From: Vibrio marisflavi CECT 7928
Lineage (GTDB): Bacteria; Pseudomonadota; Gammaproteobacteria; Enterobacterales; Vibrionaceae
Assembly (NCBI RefSeq): GCF_921294215.1
Contig: NZ_CAKLDM010000002.1
Span: forward strand, 496,001-560,000
Length of the DNA: 64,000 bases
Direction of reading: 5' to 3'
Part shown: positions 63,815 through 64,000 of the stretch, piece by piece
Layout: every line of letters begins with the position of its first letter
Position numbering within the stretch: the first letter of the stretch is position 1
Notes under the pieces: model-generated
What the model saw: the letters and a program-made list of their open reading frames with translations, nothing else
Databases searched by the model: none
What the model was told of the DNA's origin: nothing
Program-made: the position numbers and the translations under genes

Positions 63815-64000
63815 AACCAATCTCCTTTGTTTATATTTCATCCAGTCAGGATAGTTTATGTGCCAATTTTTTACGATTGTTCGTTAGGAAAGTCAATTAT
63901 TGTCGTCTTTTGTGTGCACTTGTAGGGGTTTTTTGTTGATGTATAGTTAAAAACCTGCCCTGTGTAGCAAAAACTGTTGCACGTATTGTATTAGAATGTT

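Noticed and set aside
1..64000. Prophage, integron, toxin-antitoxin, or defence system
   Set aside because: No integrase, transposase, capsid, nuclease-antitoxin pair or known defence protein was recognised; apart from the 267-bp element the content is core Vibrio-like.

Overview
The window is a chromosomal segment of a Vibrio-type gammaproteobacterium. The evidence is a polar-flagellin cluster followed by flaG-fliD-flaI-fliS-flrA, the Vibrio-style bcp/gcvR/dapA/bamC and nagC-nagA/nagE arrangements, and many housekeeping proteins with Vibrionaceae-like sequence (GltA, SeqA, Fur, GlnS, Pgm, AsnB). There are no rRNA genes, no tRNA genes that I can support, no CRISPR array, no transposase gene and no prophage. 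The only mobile-looking item is a short non-coding element of about 267 bp with terminal inverted repeats at 21595-21861.

Layout. 1-350: 5' part of a POT peptide transporter. 770-6500: gcvR-bcp, dapA-bamC, and the convergent yffB-like/dapE/M15 peptidase/DUF2897 set, which has a lysine-diaminopimelate and cell-wall theme. 6698-9125: small wHTH protein, DUF2956 protein, and an XRE-cupin regulator operon with the AzlC/AzlD amino-acid exporter behind a perfect 32-bp palindrome. 9277-19476: nitrate assimilation. The leftward unit is cobA-nirB-nirD-nitrate/nitrite transporter-PP2C/Ser-Thr kinase and the rightward unit is the assimilatory nitrate reductase. The divergent region has a sigma54-type -24/-12 promoter facing each way and NtrC-like half-sites midway. 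19555-21530: orphan periplasmic binding protein and DyP peroxidase. 21595-30834: three flagellins, each with a sigma28-type promoter, then flaG, fliD, flaI, fliS and the master regulator flrA; flrB/flrC do not follow. 31116-38931: DUF2066, DUF2069, wrbA, arsC, bepA, a TusA-like protein, an AI-2E/PerM protein and an amino-acid type chemoreceptor. 39027-42593: a second-type RsgA GTPase behind a possible leader-peptide/attenuator RNA, a 56-residue membrane protein, a YegD-like Hsp70, and a membrane protein whose reading frame is interrupted at an A7 slippery run. 42630-51585: a D-2-hydroxyacid dehydrogenase, asnB, a Kef-type antiporter, and the N-acetylglucosamine regulon nagC/nagA/nagE. 51814-63814: glnS, fur, a DUF4442 thioesterase-like protein, fldA, a DUF2788 protein, ybfF, seqA, pgm, two paralogous TetR regulators, a DUF1853 protein, a Nif3/YbgI protein and gltA.

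How it fits together. The nitrate block is a full pathway: uptake, nitrate to nitrite (molybdenum enzyme), nitrite to ammonium (NirBD), siroheme supply (CobA), and a membrane-anchored kinase/phosphatase of unknown target. The promoter architecture suggests nitrogen control through NtrC and RpoN. The flagellar block makes late filament proteins under sigma28 plus the class I activator FlrA. The nag block couples GlcNAc uptake (NagE) to deacetylation (NagA) under NagC and probably CRP.

The observations I rate highest are the insertion-like element that ends inside the -35 of the first flagellin promoter, the divergent sigma54/NtrC region, the leader-peptide-like RNA upstream of the RsgA paralogue, and the slippery-heptamer gene at 42082-42593. 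Apparent synteny breaks (flrA without flrBC; the chemoreceptor far from bcp) rest on remembered Vibrio gene order.
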